A DNA stretch of 64,000 nt, taken from contig PTFA01000085.1 in NCBI GenBank assembly GCA_003342895.1, forward strand, positions 3,192,459 through 3,256,458. Direction: 5' to 3'. The notes under the pieces are model-generated. The model was not told where the DNA came from, ran no database searches, and saw only the letters and a program-made list of their open reading frames with translations. This document shows positions 63,301 to 64,000 of this stretch, in pieces. The stretch is from Casuarius casuarius (taxonomy: Eukaryota > Chordata > Aves > Casuariiformes > Casuariidae). The translations under genes and the position numbers were made by a program. The first letter of the stretch is position 1, and every line of letters begins with the position of its first letter.

Positions 63301-64000
63301 GATGGGGATAGATGATCTGCTTCGTTAGAAGCCTTCTAGTAAAGATTGCTTTCCGGAGGAGAGGCATGGTGAGACAGCGTTACTCTGCTCAGAGGGCTCC
63401 CTCCTATCCTCAGTGGGAGACCGCACAGCAGAAAGAATAACCCTCCCGTTCAGAAAATTCAGCTGTGAGAGACAGAAGGCAGTACAATCAATGGCAGTAA
63501 AAACACAAAGAAAATGCTTCCACAGTGAGCTCTTTCAAAAAAGTGACTTTTTTAAGGCCTTTAATCGTAAAGATGTGCAAATGGTGTTTATTATACACAG
63601 AGGTTTTGCAGACTCGTTCACTGAAGTCATTGGTGAAACAATTAAAGGTCACCGTTGAGGGATTATAGACCGAAAGAGAGGTCTGCCTTGGGGGGAATAT
63701 CATTCATGCGTTTCGCCTAATTTATTATGTTTTTACAGGGCCAGGAAAGAGAGATTATAATGTTGTCTCTTGGGTCAGATGAGATCGTATGGGACCGTAC
63801 TCCAAATAGTTTATTATTCCCTGAACTGTTTTAGCTTATATTCTGAATCTTGCAGGAAAAGAACAGGCAGATAATTTGAAAGCCTTTATCAAACAAAATA
63901 TAGTAGCTGTCAGACAGATTCTGACCAAGAGCCCCACATTGTTTCAGTAACCGTGCCTCGGATAGTGGGCTGAGGGGCAGCCTTATCTCCCCATCCTGAA

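Larger units (their letters stand above)
55662..64000 (+). other. TMEM266: Start of next TMEM266 intron, continuing past the window
   Basis: Begins with donor GTGAGT. I searched for the conserved continuation expected from the human protein (a K-D-D-M-N-S-Y-I-S-Q-Y-Y segment) and did not find it, so the next exon is taken to lie beyond 64000. The interval has a 39-base tandem repeat at 56721-56840, a MIR-like relic at 60195-60350 and GC-rich chance open frames. Confidence 0.75.

Noticed and set aside
63739..63785. Acceptor-like TTTTTACAG followed by a short open stretch in phase
   Set aside because: It stops after about 14 codons and has no similarity to the TMEM266 tail as remembered.
63856..63950. 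Acceptor-like CAG at 63855 followed by 30 open codons in the right phase from the last TMEM266 exon
   Set aside because: It does not match the expected C-terminal tail of the family, the run length is easily reached by chance, and the stretch ends in a stop with no clear support as a terminal exon.

Overview
The window is a piece of a bird (at minimum sauropsid) nuclear genome. It has no operons or bacterial gene density. It holds a multi-exon gene with canonical GT-AG introns and three CR1 LINE copies of different ages, one of them a typical avian copy ending in a TGATATCTATGATG-like tail. It also holds eroded MIR/L2-like relics and simple repeats. Many isolated single Ns look like ambiguous base calls, not scaffold gaps; none falls inside a recognised coding exon.

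Only one protein-coding gene can be supported: TMEM266 (also C15orf27 or HVRP1), on the + strand. It encodes a voltage-sensor-domain membrane protein without a pore domain. Eight coding exons are present, at 10302-10315 (within exon 10210-10315), 12561-12749, 25001-25155, 30839-30912, 40484-40540, 42335-42473, 44123-44238 and 55475-55661. Spliced together they give an uninterrupted reading frame of 310 complete codons plus one base, and every junction phase is compatible. The exons cover the cytosolic N-terminus, S1, S2, S3, S4 and the coiled coil that follows S4. The rest of the C-terminal tail (about 220 residues in the human protein, from memory) and the 3' UTR were not found before the right edge, so the gene is cut off at its 3' end. 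Its promoter and first non-coding exon(s) were not identified either, so positions 1-10209 are probably 5' intron.

Layout: 1-10209, 5' intron or upstream DNA with no confident gene; 10210-55661, the TMEM266 coding region with introns of 1.6 to 12.3 kb; 55662-64000, the start of the next intron. Dated repeats are CR1 at 13380-13852, 19100-19792 and 50173-50694, and MIR/L2-like relics near 21040, 27515, 41925 and 60195. Base composition rises in G+C toward the right side, with a compact CpG-dense block at 54200-54510.

No new defence, mobile or biosynthetic system is visible. The observations most worth a second look are the CpG-dense intronic block, a pair of back-to-back perfect hairpins at 29700-29755, the missing proton-selectivity residue in the voltage sensor, and two GC-rich antisense open frames whose status is unresolved.
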